From contig CAZEFW010000060.1 of assembly GCA_964511535.1 (NCBI GenBank), positions 1 through 46,740 on the forward strand: a stretch of 46,740 bases of DNA. The letters run 5' to 3'. This document shows, one piece after another, positions 16,787 to 25,695 of this stretch (the stretch's first letter is position 1; each line of letters opens with the position of its first letter). The DNA is from CAZCFB01 sp964511535. GTDB taxonomy: Bacteria; Myxococcota_A; Polyangia; GCA-2747355; CAZCFB01. Both the position numbers and the translations under genes were made by a program. Below the pieces are notes generated by a model. That model was not told the origin of the DNA. It made no database searches and saw nothing but the letters and a program-made list of their open reading frames with translations.

Positions 16787-18919
16787 ATGCGCAACCAACT
16801 GCTGTGCGTCGGGCTCGCGATGCTCGCCGCAGGCTGTAATGCACACGTACGCTCACGCGACGACCTGAAGGTCACGCGGGCGGTGCTGTATCAGAACGGC
16901 ATCGGCTACTTCGAGCGCCAGGGCAAGGTGAAGGGACAGACCCTGGCCCTGCGTATCATGCCGCACCAGATCACCGACGTGCTCAAGTCGCTGACCGTGG
17001 TGGACCTGGGCAACGGCCGGGCGGTGAACATCGCCCTGCCGGTGGAGAAGACCCGGTCGCGACGGCTGGCAACGCTGCCGCCGCAGGTGCGCCGCGGCGG
17101 CGGGCTGATCTCCATCGCCCGGGCCTTCCGCGGCGCCCGGGCGTCGGTCAAGGCAAAGGACGGCAGCGGCACCGGCCGGCTGGTGGGCGTCGAGCGCGTC
17201 ACCGACGACGGCGGCTGGCGCCTGAGCATCCTGCGCGACGACGGCACGCTGCAGGCGTTCGACCTGGCCGGCGTGCGCAAGCTGCGCATCGGCGACCGCA
17301 CCCTGGAGGTGGGGCTGCGCAAGGCGCTGGACGTGTCCCTCGACTCCGGCTCCTGGAAGCCGGTGGAGCTGACGGTGCACCTGGCGGGCAAGACACCGCA
17401 CAAGCTGCTGGTGAGCTACGTGGTTGAGATGCCCACCTGGAAGCCGGCCTACCGCGTGGTGTTGTCCAAGGGCGAGGCGGACGGCCTGCTTCAGGGCTGG
17501 GCCGTGGTGGACAATGTCTCGGGCGAGGACTGGGATGGGGTGGGGCTGTCGCTCACCGCGGGTACGCCGCTGACCTTCACCTACGACCTGTACACGCCGC
17601 GCTACGTGCGGCGGCCGGACCTGTCGCCGCGCCAGGAGCAGATGGCCCTGGCGCCGCCGCCCCCCACCGACGGGGCCATGGAGATGGCCGAGTCGGAGGC
17701 CGACATGGACCTGGGCGACGACATGCCGGGCAAGGCCTCTTTCAAGGAGGAGAAGGCGAAGAAGAAGATGTCCCGCCGCGGACCGCGCCGGCGCTCTCGC
17801 CGCGGGGGTTACCGGGGCAAGGGCGGGGGGGCGCCCTCCGCGAGCTCCATGGCGCCCCGGCCGGTGATGAAGCCGAAGCCGCGCATGTCGAGCAAGCTGC
17901 TGGCCAAGAGCTTCAGCGCGCTGGTCAAGGGCAGCCGCGTGGGCAGCCTGTTCCGCTACGACATCGAGCAGCCGGTGACCATCCGCGATCGGCAGAGCGC
18001 CCTGGTCTCCATCCTGAACAAGAAGGTGCCGGCCGAGGACGTGCTGCTCTACCGCATGGACACCTCGAGCACTTACCCGTACCGCGCGGTGCGGCTGAAG
18101 AACACCACCGGGACCCTCATCGAGAGCGGCCCGGTGGCGATCTACAAGGACGGCGACTTCGTGGGAGAGGCGGTGGGCGGCAAGGTGGAGACCGGCACGT
18201 CGACCTTCATCCCGTACTCGGTGGACGCCCGGGTGCTGGTGGCGCTCACCGACCAGACCAAGGACGAGGGGGCCTCGCTGCTGCGCATCGTCAACGGCCA
18301 GTTCTTCCTCGAGGTCAAGCGGGTGGCGATCCACAAGTACACCGTGACCAACAACATGGGCGAGGCGGGGACCATCTACGTGCAGCGGCGGCAGAACACC
18401 GGCTGGAAGCTGGTCTCCCCCGACAAGGGCGTGCTGCAGGAGAAGGACCACTACTTCGTGCCGATCAAGCTGGCGGCCAAGGGCAAGACCGAGATCGAGG
18501 TGCGCGAGGAGACGCCGGTGCGGCGCTGGACTGGCATCTCGTCCTGGCTGGGGCGCAAGGCCATCGGCCTGTACCTCAAGGACCCGTCGGCGGACGCCAA
18601 GGTGAGCAAGGCGCTCAAGGAGGCCCTCGACCTGCAGGACAAGGTGTCCAAGTACGACCGCGAGCTGTCGCGGCTGCGCCGGGCCAAGCGGGACTACTCC
18701 CGGCGTCAGGACCAGGTGCGGGCCAACCTCAAGCTGCTGGGCAAGTCGATCCGCAACGCCGACCTGGCGCGCAAGCTGACCAAGACGCTGCTGTCGTTGG
18801 AGAAGAAGCTCAACGCGCTGACCCGCGACCTGGTGGAGAAGGACATGAAGCGGTCCGAGCTGCGCGACCGCCTGACGGTGCTGGTCAAGTCCATCAGCCT
18901 CGAAGTGAAGAAGAAGTAG
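16787..18919 (+). CDS. DUF4139 domain lipoprotein
   Basis: 710 residues. The lipoprotein signal ends in AAGC (Cys about residue 17). Residues ~30-270 form the N-terminal beta-rich region with QNGIGYFER; VSYVVEMPTWKPAYRVVL, GWAVVDNVSGEDWDGVGLSL and the following FTYDLYTPR are characteristic of DUF4139 (mucoidy-inhibitor A-like) proteins. A low-complexity insert, first acidic then Arg/Gly-rich, occupies ~residues 285-370 and may be disordered. The last ~110 residues are a charged coiled coil. Function in the family is not established. A ribosome site (AAGGA, 16776-16780) lies 6 bp before the ATG. The stop codon overlaps the start of the downstream glycosyltransferase, suggesting coupling. Confidence 0.82.
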   Translation: MRNQLLCVGLAMLAAGCNAHVRSRDDLKVTRAVLYQNGIGYFERQGKVKGQTLALRIMPHQITDVLKSLTVVDLGNGRAVNIALPVEKTRSRRLATLPPQVRRGGGLISIARAFRGARASVKAKDGSGTGRLVGVERVTDDGGWRLSILRDDGTLQAFDLAGVRKLRIGDRTLEVGLRKALDVSLDSGSWKPVELTVHLAGKTPHKLLVSYVVEMPTWKPAYRVVLSKGEADGLLQGWAVVDNVSGEDWDGVGLSLTAGTPLTFTYDLYTPRYVRRPDLSPRQEQMALAPPPPTDGAMEMAESEADMDLGDDMPGKASFKEEKAKKKMSRRGPRRRSRRGGYRGKGGGAPSASSMAPRPVMKPKPRMSSKLLAKSFSALVKGSRVGSLFRYDIEQPVTIRDRQSALVSILNKKVPAEDVLLYRMDTSSTYPYRAVRLKNTTGTLIESGPVAIYKDGDFVGEAVGGKVETGTSTFIPYSVDARVLVALTDQTKDEGASLLRIVNGQFFLEVKRVAIHKYTVTNNMGEAGTIYVQRRQNTGWKLVSPDKGVLQEKDHYFVPIKLAAKGKTEIEVREETPVRRWTGISSWLGRKAIGLYLKDPSADAKVSKALKEALDLQDKVSKYDRELSRLRRAKRDYSRRQDQVRANLKLLGKSIRNADLARKLTKTLLSLEKKLNALTRDLVEKDMKRSELRDRLTVLVKSISLEVKKK

Positions 18920-19704
18920 TGTTTCAGGGCTGTCGTATCGCCGTTGTAATGCCCGCTTACAACGTGCAGGACCTGGTGGCCGAGGCGGTGACCTCGGCGC
19001 CGCAGTTCGTGGATGACCTGGTGGTGGTGGACGACGCCAGCGTGGACGGCACGGCGGCGGTGCTCTCGGGGCTGCAGCGGCCGGCGCTGACCGTGCTGAC
19101 CCACGGCCAGAACCGCGGGGTCGGCGCCGCCATCTGCACCGGGGCCCTGTTCGCCCTGGAGCGCGGGGCGGAGATCATCGCCGTGATGGCGGGCGACGGG
19201 CAGATGGACCCCGCTGACCTGCCGGCGGTGCTCGAGCCGGTGGCGCGAGGCGAGGCGGACTACGTCAAGGGCAACCGCTTCGCCCACCCCGACGTGTGGC
19301 GGGTGATGCCGCGCGCGCGCCTGGCGGGCAACATCATGCTCAGCCTGCTCACCCGGGTCACCAGCGGCTACTGGGACATCTTCGACTCCCAGTGCGGCTA
19401 CACTGCCATCTCGGCGGCGGCCCTGCGGGCTGTGCGCGGGCGGTTCTTCTCGCGCTACGGCTACCCCAATGATCTGCTGGCCCGGCTGCGGGTGGTGGAC
19501 GCGCGGGTGGCCGACGTGCCGGTGCGGCCGGTGTACGACGGCCAGGCGTCAGGCATCCGGCCGAGCACGGTGGTCTACCCGATCCTGTACGTGCTGCTGC
19601 GCTCAATGGCCCGACGGGTCTGGCTGCAGCGAGGCAAGGGCTTCGAGGTGCTCGCTGATGCGGATCGGCCTGCTGACCAGCTCTTATCCTCGGCATCGCG
19701 CTGA
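18919..19704 (+). CDS. Family 2 glycosyltransferase (DPM1/undecaprenyl-phosphate type)
   Basis: 261 residues, start GTG at 18919 overlapping the preceding stop by one base. GT-A fold: VVMPAYNVQDLV, LVVVDDASVDGT, NRGVGAAICTGALFAL and the metal-binding region VMAGDGQMDP, then YVKGNR. This pattern resembles polyprenyl-phosphate mannose or glucose synthases and related GT2 enzymes. The ending lacks the two C-terminal helices of some family members. It overlaps the next glycosyltransferase by 47 bp in another frame, so both probably act on one envelope glycan. Donor and acceptor are unknown. Confidence 0.88.
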   Translation: MFQGCRIAVVMPAYNVQDLVAEAVTSAPQFVDDLVVVDDASVDGTAAVLSGLQRPALTVLTHGQNRGVGAAICTGALFALERGAEIIAVMAGDGQMDPADLPAVLEPVARGEADYVKGNRFAHPDVWRVMPRARLAGNIMLSLLTRVTSGYWDIFDSQCGYTAISAAALRAVRGRFFSRYGYPNDLLARLRVVDARVADVPVRPVYDGQASGIRPSTVVYPILYVLLRSMARRVWLQRGKGFEVLADADRPADQLLSSASR

Positions 19705-20797
19705 TCCCGCCGGGTCGTTCGTGGCCGCCATGGCGCGCTGGCTGGCGCGTGGGGGAGATGCGGTGGAGGTGCTGGCGCCGGCTCCGGCCGGGGGCTGGAC
19801 CGGGGGGGAGGGGATCTCGGTGCGGCCGGTGCGCTACGCGCTGCGGCCGGCGCTGTTTTACGGCGCCGGGGCGCCGGACAACCTGAGCCGCTCCTGGCGC
19901 GCGCGCTGGCAGGCGCCGGCCTTCGTGGCCAGTCAGGCGATGGGCGTGGCGCGGCGCGCGAGCGGCTGGACTCACCTGATGAGCCACTGGCTCGTGCCGT
20001 GCGGGCTGGCCGGCCGTGTGGGCGCGCCGAGGCTGCCCCACCTGGCGGTGGCCCACTCGTCGGACGTGCACCTGCTGGCGCGCCTGCCCGGGGCGGGGGC
20101 GCTGCTGCACGGGCTGGCGCGCGGGCGCGCGAGGCTGCTGTGCACCTGCGCGGCCATCCGGGACAAGCTGCTGGCGGTCTGCGCGACGGGGCGCGCCCGG
20201 CGCTGGGTGCGAGGGGCCGAGCTCATGCGCATGGGGATCGAGCCCTTCGACGCGCCGCCCGTTGGGGACCGCCCGCGGACCGTGCTGTTCCTGGGGCGGC
20301 TGGTGCCGGTCAAGGGCGTGGACCTGCTGCTGCGGGCCATGACTCTCCTGCCGGACGTCGAGCTGGTGGTGGCAGGAGACGGCCCGCAGCGTCCGGGGCT
20401 CGAGGCGCTGGCCCGGCAACTCGGGGTGTCGGCGCGATTTGCTGGCGAGGTGGCAGGGGAGGCCAAGGCGAGCCTGCTGGCCACCGCCGGCGTCCTGGCG
20501 CTCCCCTCGCTGGAGCTGCCCGACGGTCGCACCGACGCCGCCCCGGTGGTGCTGCTGGAGGCCATGGCCGCCGGCCTGCCCGCGGTGGCCACCCGGGTGG
20601 GCGGCAACGCCGAGCTGATTCAGCACGAGACCAACGGCCTGCTGGTGCCACCCGAAGATCCCCGCGCCCTGGCCCACGCCCTGGCCAACGCCCTGGACCA
20701 CGGCCCCACCCTGGCCGCCGCTGCCCTCGACACCGCCCGCCGCCACACCTGGGACACCCTCACCCCTCGCGTCCGCCAGATCCTCACCACCCTGTAA
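19658..20797 (+). CDS. Family 4 glycosyltransferase
   Basis: 379 residues from the ATG at 19658 (MRIGLLTSSYP is the usual GT4 N-terminus); earlier in-frame starts lie inside the GT2 gene and translate to implausible Trp/Arg-rich sequence. GT-B fold: N-terminal domain to about residue 200, then VLFLGRLVPVKGVDLLLRA, VVAGDGPQRPGLEAL and the donor-binding EAMAAGLPAVATRVGG with ELIQHETNGLLV. The conserved EX7E-type pattern is seen as LLEAMAAGLPAVATRVGGNAE. It retains glycosyl configuration. Its stop codon TAA is supplied by the left arm of the 20795-20839 inverted repeat. Confidence 0.9.
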   Translation: MRIGLLTSSYPRHRADPAGSFVAAMARWLARGGDAVEVLAPAPAGGWTGGEGISVRPVRYALRPALFYGAGAPDNLSRSWRARWQAPAFVASQAMGVARRASGWTHLMSHWLVPCGLAGRVGAPRLPHLAVAHSSDVHLLARLPGAGALLHGLARGRARLLCTCAAIRDKLLAVCATGRARRWVRGAELMRMGIEPFDAPPVGDRPRTVLFLGRLVPVKGVDLLLRAMTLLPDVELVVAGDGPQRPGLEALARQLGVSARFAGEVAGEAKASLLATAGVLALPSLELPDGRTDAAPVVLLEAMAAGLPAVATRVGGNAELIQHETNGLLVPPEDPRALAHALANALDHGPTLAAAALDTARRHTWDTLTPRVRQILTTL

Positions 20798-20839
20798 AAT
20801 GTCAAGTGGGGGGGTCTGACCCCTACACTTGACATTTTA
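20795..20839. repeat. REP-like inverted repeat / shared terminator between convergent genes
   Basis: Perfect 14-bp arms TAAAATGTCAAGTG (20795-20808) and its complement (20826-20839) enclose a second palindrome GGGGTC-T-GACCCC (20811-20823). Both flanking genes take their TAA stop from the outer ends of the arms. The element probably works as a bidirectional terminator. The TGTCAAGTG...GGGGTC...GACCCC wording resembles repeats I associate with REP-type/RAYT elements in environmental genomes (inference). Confidence 0.8.
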
Positions 20840-22324
20840 TTTGGCGCCGAGGTATTTGGTCTCGAGGTAGTCGAGGAAGGGGCCGGCGGACAGGGGGGCT
20901 CCGGTGGCGCGCTGGATCAGGTCGGGGGCGAGGTAGGTGCGGCCGTGGCGGTGGATGCTGTCGCCCAGCCAGCGGCGCAGGGGCAGCAGGTCGCCTCGCG
21001 CGAGCTGGTCGTCCAGGTCGGGCAGATCGCGCAGCACGCACAGCATCAGCTGGGCCGCCAGCAGGTTGCCCAGGGTGTAGGTGGGGAAGTAGCCGATGAG
21101 CCCCGCGGCCCAGTGCACGTCTTGCAGGCAGCCCTGGCGCTGTGACGCGGGCGTGATGCCGAGCAGCCGCTGCATGCCCTCGTCCCAGGCGCCCGGCAGG
21201 TCCGCCGGCGCCAGGTCGCCACTGAGCATGGCGGTCTCCAGCCGGTAGCGCAGCAGGATGTGCATGTTGTAGGTGGCCTCGTCGGCCTCCACCCGGATCG
21301 GGGTGGCCTGCACATGGTTCAGCGCGGCCACGAAGCGCTCCAGGTCCACGTCGTCCAGCGCCCCCGGGAAGGCCCGCTTCAGCCGCGGCAGGTAGTGGCT
21401 CCAGAAGGCGGGCGCCCGCGCCACCATGTTCTCCCACAGGCGCGACTGCGACTCATGCACCCCGAGCGAGCAGTAGCTGCCCGCCGGGTCGCGGTACCGC
21501 TCGCGGTCCAGGCCCTGCTGGTACAGCGCGTGGCCCGCCTCGTGGATGACAGCGAACAGCCCCGAGGCGAGCCGCGTCTCGGAGAACCGTCCGGTGATGC
21601 GCACGTCCTGGCAGTGGCCGGAGGTGAACGGGTGGGTCGACCGGTCCAGCCGCCCCGCGTCGGTGTCGAACCCCATGTCCCGCGCGATGGACAGGGCGAA
21701 CGCCTCCTGCGCCTGCACCGGGAAGGGCCGCGTCAGCACCTCGTCCGCCTCGGCCGGCGTCTCCCGGGCGATTTGCTCCAGCAACGGCACCAGGCGCTGC
21801 TCCAGCGCCTCGAGCAGCGGGTCGAGCACCGCCCGGGTCATGCCCGGCTCGTACTCCTGCAGCAGCGCGTCGTAGAGGTCGCCCCCGTCGCTCACCGCCG
21901 TGGCCACCTCGCGGCTCACCTCGAGCACCCGGATCAGGTGCGGCAGGAAGAGCTGGAAGTCGTCCCGCGTGCGCGCCTCCTCCCAGGCGGGCTGGGCCAT
22001 GGCGCACACCCGGGCGTGCTCGATCACCAGCTCGGCGGGCACCTTGACGGCGCGGTCATGCCGCCGCCGCGCCTCGCGCAGGTCCGCCCGCGCCTCGGCG
22101 CCCTGGGGGGGGGCCTGCTCGAGCTCCTCGATCAGCGCCCCCAGCTCCGGGGCGCAAACCTTCTCGTGCACGGCCCCGGCCTGCGCGGCGAGCTCCTGGC
22201 TGCGCTGCTCCGCGCCGGCGGGGGGCATCATCACCTGGCGGTCCCAGTTGAGCAGCCACTCGGTGCGCTCCAGATCCGCGATGGTCCGGGTCAGCTCCCG
22301 GAAACGTACTAGTTCGTCGCTCAT
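20837..22324 (-). CDS. M32 family metallocarboxypeptidase (carboxypeptidase Taq)
   Basis: 495 residues, standard length. Zinc site HEAGH (His261-His265) in FAVIHEAGHALYQQG, with a third-ligand Glu expected in GVHESQSRLWENMV. Also visible are DVRITGRF and HILLRYRLE with DLPGAWDEGMQ. The enzyme removes C-terminal residues from peptides and is cytosolic: no signal peptide is seen. It stands alone, divergent from rseP with 60 bp between starts, and ends in the inverted repeat shared with the GT4 gene. Confidence 0.95.
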   Translation of the reverse strand: MSDELVRFRELTRTIADLERTEWLLNWDRQVMMPPAGAEQRSQELAAQAGAVHEKVCAPELGALIEELEQAPPQGAEARADLREARRRHDRAVKVPAELVIEHARVCAMAQPAWEEARTRDDFQLFLPHLIRVLEVSREVATAVSDGGDLYDALLQEYEPGMTRAVLDPLLEALEQRLVPLLEQIARETPAEADEVLTRPFPVQAQEAFALSIARDMGFDTDAGRLDRSTHPFTSGHCQDVRITGRFSETRLASGLFAVIHEAGHALYQQGLDRERYRDPAGSYCSLGVHESQSRLWENMVARAPAFWSHYLPRLKRAFPGALDDVDLERFVAALNHVQATPIRVEADEATYNMHILLRYRLETAMLSGDLAPADLPGAWDEGMQRLLGITPASQRQGCLQDVHWAAGLIGYFPTYTLGNLLAAQLMLCVLRDLPDLDDQLARGDLLPLRRWLGDSIHRHGRTYLAPDLIQRATGAPLSAGPFLDYLETKYLGAK

Positions 22325-22384
22325 GCGTATAACTCTTGGTGCCGTTGGGGGCGGAGTGAATCCACAAGGAGTATACTGCGCAGC

Positions 22385-23422
22385 ATGTCAATCGTGTACG
22401 CCATCCTAGGCCTGGGTGTGCTCATCGTGGTCCACGAGCTGGGCCACATGCTCGTGGCGCGTTCGTTCGGGATGCGCGTGGACCGGTTCAGCGTCGGCTT
22501 CGGCCCGGCGCTGGCTCGCTGGTACGGCAACCAGACCACCTACCAGATCGCGCTGATCCCCCTGGGCGGGTTCGTCCAGATCGCCGGCATGAACCCCCAC
22601 GAGGAGCTGCCCGAGGGGGACCCCGGCTCTTACGCCAACAAGCCGGCTTACGCCCGGTTCCTCACCATCCTCGCCGGGCCGCTGGTGAATTACATCTTCG
22701 CCATCCTCATCATGGCCGGCGTCTTCCTGGCCTGGGGCTACCCCAACGAGCGGTACCTGGTGGGCGAGGTGCTCGAGGGCGCGCCCGCAGCGGCCGCGGG
22801 CATGCAGTCGGGCGACGAGATCCTCACCATCAGCGGCAAGCCTGCGCCCACCATCCCCGCCATCCTCGCCGGCATCGAGGGCAGCGGCGGCAAGCCGCTG
22901 AACATCAAGGTCCGTCGCGGCGAGGCCGAGCAGGCGCTGACCGTCACCCCGGCGGCCCAGGAGGACGGCAGCTACAAGATCGGCATCGGCTTCGCCATGA
23001 AGCTGTTCTTCACGCCCATGGAGCCGGGCAAGGCGCTGCTCGGGGCGCTGTACTACCCGGTGGCGGTGTCCCAGAAGGCGCTGTCCGGCCTGGGCAAGGT
23101 GTTCACCGGCAAGGTGAGCACCAAGCGCCTGGGCGGCCCGCCCGAGATCGTGCGACAGCTCAAGATGGCCTTCGAGGAAGGCATCGTGATGGCCATCATC
23201 TGGCTCGGCATGCTCAACGTGTACCTCGGCCTGTTCAACCTGCTGCCGGTGCCCGCCCTGGACGGCGGCCGGCTGGTGTTCCTCGGCTTCACCCTGATCA
23301 CCCGCAAGGCGGTCAACCAGCGCATCGAGAACATGGTCCACACGGTGGGCTTCATCATCCTGCTCGGGTTGATCCTGCTGCTGTCGTTCCAGGACGTGAT
23401 GCGCTTTGTCGGCGGGCCCTGA
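22385..23422 (+). CDS. rseP: Site-2 metalloprotease RseP
   Basis: 345 residues. The intramembrane zinc motif HELGH (His17-His21) sits in the first membrane helix, and LLPVPALDGGRLV (near residue 290) supplies the Asp ligand. In between are a membrane helix (~100-115) and one PDZ domain (residues ~115-195, starting LEGAPAAAAGMQSGDEIL). A single PDZ is as in many non-gamma-proteobacterial RseP. It cleaves membrane-bound anti-sigma factors after a first cut, releasing envelope-stress sigma factors. AGGAG lies 13 bp from the ATG. The usual neighbours dxr, cdsA and bamA are absent. It overlaps the hydrolase gene by 17 bp. Confidence 0.93.
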   Translation: MSIVYAILGLGVLIVVHELGHMLVARSFGMRVDRFSVGFGPALARWYGNQTTYQIALIPLGGFVQIAGMNPHEELPEGDPGSYANKPAYARFLTILAGPLVNYIFAILIMAGVFLAWGYPNERYLVGEVLEGAPAAAAGMQSGDEILTISGKPAPTIPAILAGIEGSGGKPLNIKVRRGEAEQALTVTPAAQEDGSYKIGIGFAMKLFFTPMEPGKALLGALYYPVAVSQKALSGLGKVFTGKVSTKRLGGPPEIVRQLKMAFEEGIVMAIIWLGMLNVYLGLFNLLPVPALDGGRLVFLGFTLITRKAVNQRIENMVHTVGFIILLGLILLLSFQDVMRFVGGP

Positions 23423-24275
23423 TACCCCGGAGCGACCACGGCACCGCCGCGTGCTCTCCGCCGCCCTCTGGATCGCCGTCGCGGCCCTCATCTATGGAGC
23501 CCTGATGTTCTCTCTGCAGCGCACGCTCATCTTCCCCCGGTTCATGATCCCGAAGCCGCCGGCCGACGCGGCGCAGCGCGTCCCGGGCCTGGTGCGGCTG
23601 ACGACCCCGGTGGACGGCGGCGAGGTGGAGGCCTGGCTGCTCCCTGGCGATGGGGTGAGCGCCGAGCGCCCGGGGCCGGCGGTGATCTTCTGCCACGGCA
23701 ACGGCGAGCTCATCGACTACTGGCCCGAGGTCCTGTCAGCGTACCGCGCCATGGGCGTCTCGCTGCTGCTGCCCGAGTACCGCGGCTACGGCCGGTCCGC
23801 CGGCTCCCCCTCGGAGGCGGGCATCGCGGCGGACCTGGTGCGCTTCTACGATCAGCTGGCCGCGCGCCCCGAGGTGGACGCCAGCCGGATCCTGTTTCAC
23901 GGCCGCTCCCTGGGCGGCGGCGCCGTATGCGCCCTGGCCAGGCAGCGCCCGCCCGCGGCCATGATCCTGATGTCCACCTTCACCTCCGTGCGCGAGATGG
24001 CCCGGCGTTACCTGATGCCAGGCTTCCTGGTGCGCGACCCGTTCGACAACCTGGCGCTGGTCCAGGAGTACAAAGAGCCGCTGCTCATCTTTCACGGCGA
24101 GCGGGACACGGTGGTCCCCCACGACCACGCCACGCGCTTGCACGCCGCCGCGCCCGGCAGCCGCCTGGTGAGCTACCCCGACGCCGACCACAACGACTGC
24201 CCGCCCGAGTGGGGCGCGTTCTGGGTCGAGGTTGATGGTTTTCTGAACCGGGCCGGGATCCTGCGCGGCCCGTGA
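23406..24275 (+). CDS. Membrane-anchored alpha/beta hydrolase
   Basis: 289 residues, start TTG at 23406 inside the end of rseP. An N-terminal membrane helix (~17-37) is followed by an alpha/beta hydrolase domain of the BEM46/ABHD13 type: oxyanion region FCHGNGELID, nucleophile Ser168 in HGRSLGGG, acid in FHGERDTVVP and His in DADHND. YRGYGRSAGSPSE is also typical. The active site probably faces the periplasm. Coupling to rseP by a 17-bp overlap suggests a joint envelope role, but the substrate is unknown. A later ATG start is possible. Confidence 0.85.
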   Translation: MSAGPDTPERPRHRRVLSAALWIAVAALIYGALMFSLQRTLIFPRFMIPKPPADAAQRVPGLVRLTTPVDGGEVEAWLLPGDGVSAERPGPAVIFCHGNGELIDYWPEVLSAYRAMGVSLLLPEYRGYGRSAGSPSEAGIAADLVRFYDQLAARPEVDASRILFHGRSLGGGAVCALARQRPPAAMILMSTFTSVREMARRYLMPGFLVRDPFDNLALVQEYKEPLLIFHGERDTVVPHDHATRLHAAAPGSRLVSYPDADHNDCPPEWGAFWVEVDGFLNRAGILRGP

Positions 24276-24281
24276 TACGCC

Positions 24282-24893
24282 TCAGTACTTCTTGAACTGA
24301 AACGACCGCTTGACGGTGATGGTGTCGGTCTTGACGCCCTCGACGCGGAGGTTGCTGAGGATCTGCTCGATGCAGGTGCTGGTGGACGAGTTGGCGCCCT
24401 GGATGTTGCTGCCGATGATGTAGCCCATGCGGTGAACCCGCAGGCTGATGGTGGAGGTGCCGACGGTATCTGCGTCATAGCAGCCGCGCAGCTGCCCCAT
24501 GACGCTGCCGATGGCCCTGCTGACCGCCGCCTCGGTGTCCTTGCGGTCCTGAATCTTTTTCAGCTCGGCGGCTCGCTTGGCAGCGGCCTCGTCCCCGGCC
24601 GCGCTCTCGTCGGTGGCGGCGGCCCCGCCGGCGGCCGCGCCGCCGGCCTCCTCCGTCTCCTCCTCATCATCGTCGAAGTCGACATCCCCCAGCGTCCCCA
24701 GCGCCTCGTCCCGATCGCGCAGCACCTCCTCCTTGCCGCGCTGGATCTCATCCTCGATCTCCTCCGCGGTCAGGCCCTGGCCGCCGGAGCTCAGCGGGGC
24801 CTGCTCCCGCTTCTCCTTCTTCTTGCAGGCTGAAAGGGGGCAGACCGTCAGACAGGCGGCGATCAGAAGGGACAGGGAGCTTCGCGAGAACAT
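24282..24893 (-). CDS. Lipoprotein with AgmX/PglI-like C-terminal domain
   Basis: 203 residues from the ATG at 24893, giving a short signal peptide with lipobox LSAC (Cys23). A GTG at 24935 with GGAGGTGA in front overlaps the upstream stop and would add 14 residues; it is a real alternative. After the Cys come KKKEK, acidic Glu/Asp-rich and Ala/Gly-rich low-complexity linkers, and a C-terminal ~85-residue domain with RGCYD, a beta segment TSTISLRVHRMGYIIG, then STCIEQILSNLRV. This resembles the C-terminal domain of AgmX/PglI-type myxobacterial proteins (two Cys, TonB-C-like fold); resemblance is by eye. It is paired with the coiled-coil protein gene just upstream. Confidence 0.7.
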   Translation of the reverse strand: MFSRSSLSLLIAACLTVCPLSACKKKEKREQAPLSSGGQGLTAEEIEDEIQRGKEEVLRDRDEALGTLGDVDFDDDEEETEEAGGAAAGGAAATDESAAGDEAAAKRAAELKKIQDRKDTEAAVSRAIGSVMGQLRGCYDADTVGTSTISLRVHRMGYIIGSNIQGANSSTSTCIEQILSNLRVEGVKTDTITVKRSFQFKKY

Positions 24894-24931
24894 GGCCCGA
24901 GGGTACCACGGCGAGGGCCCGGCCTGGGCGC

Positions 24932-25603
24932 TCACGGCGTCACCTCCGGCTGCCCCGTCCCGCCCCCGGGGAGATCCGTTTCGCTGCCGAGCTCACGGTC
25001 CATGGCCGACTTGAGCTGCTCGAACCGCTGCTCGGAGGCCCGGATGGTCCCCTTGAGTTGCTGCAGGTCCAGCTCGGCCCGGTCCATCTTCTCGTTGGTC
25101 CAGGTGCCGCTCGCCCTGGCCGCGGCGAGGGACTGCTCGAGCAGCTGGTAGCGGCGACGGAAGTTGTCCACCTGGAGCCGCGCCATGGCCATGCTGTGCA
25201 TCTTCTTCAGCACGGCCCGGCGCTGGGGGTCTGGCTCGTCAGCCAGCTCGGGCGGCTCGGCCGCGGGCGCCGAGGCGAACCCCTCGTTGGGCGCGCGCAC
25301 CGCCACGGGAGCCTCGACCGCGGCCCGGGCCACCTCTCGCCTGGGCGGGGGCGGCAGCGGCGCGGGCGCGGGGGCCGGTGACACGGGTCGCGGCTTGACC
25401 ACCGCCGGCAGGACAGGCGCCGGCCGCTCGGGCGCGGCGGGGGCGGGCGTGGCGACCCTGGGCGCCGGATCGGGCAGGGGCTGCAGGTCCGGCTCCTCGG
25501 GCTCGGAGCCTCCGAGCGACACGAGCAACAGCACGATGAGCAGCACCAGCACGGCGCCGCTGCCGATGAGCAAGGTCTCTTTAATGCCTCTGCGACCGGA
25601 CAT
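24932..25603 (-). CDS. Single-pass membrane protein with Pro-rich linker and coiled coil
   Basis: 223 residues from the ATG at 25603 (GAGGA upstream). One transmembrane helix (~residues 12-32, LLIGSGAVLVLLIVLLLVSL) is followed by a Pro/Ala-rich stretch to ~residue 125 and a charged coiled coil (~130-205). This bitopic layout suits a protein spanning the periplasm or scaffolding an envelope complex. Not recognised as a named family. It forms an operon with the AgmX-like lipoprotein, and is divergent from the M16 peptidase operon with 92 bp between starts. Confidence 0.7.
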   Translation of the reverse strand: MSGRRGIKETLLIGSGAVLVLLIVLLLVSLGGSEPEEPDLQPLPDPAPRVATPAPAAPERPAPVLPAVVKPRPVSPAPAPAPLPPPPRREVARAAVEAPVAVRAPNEGFASAPAAEPPELADEPDPQRRAVLKKMHSMAMARLQVDNFRRRYQLLEQSLAAARASGTWTNEKMDRAELDLQQLKGTIRASEQRFEQLKSAMDRELGSETDLPGGGTGQPEVTP

Positions 25604-25695
25604 CTGATCCTCTATAAGCCTTGCCTCGGGCTCAGGCTCGGGCAATCTGTACTGACCAAAACATGACCAGAGCGAATCATACACCGGGAGGCCCC

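Noticed and set aside
19469..19657. N-terminal extension of the GT4 gene
   Set aside because: It reads Trp/Cys/Arg-rich sequence inside the GT2 gene; the ATG at 19658 starts the usual GT4 fold.
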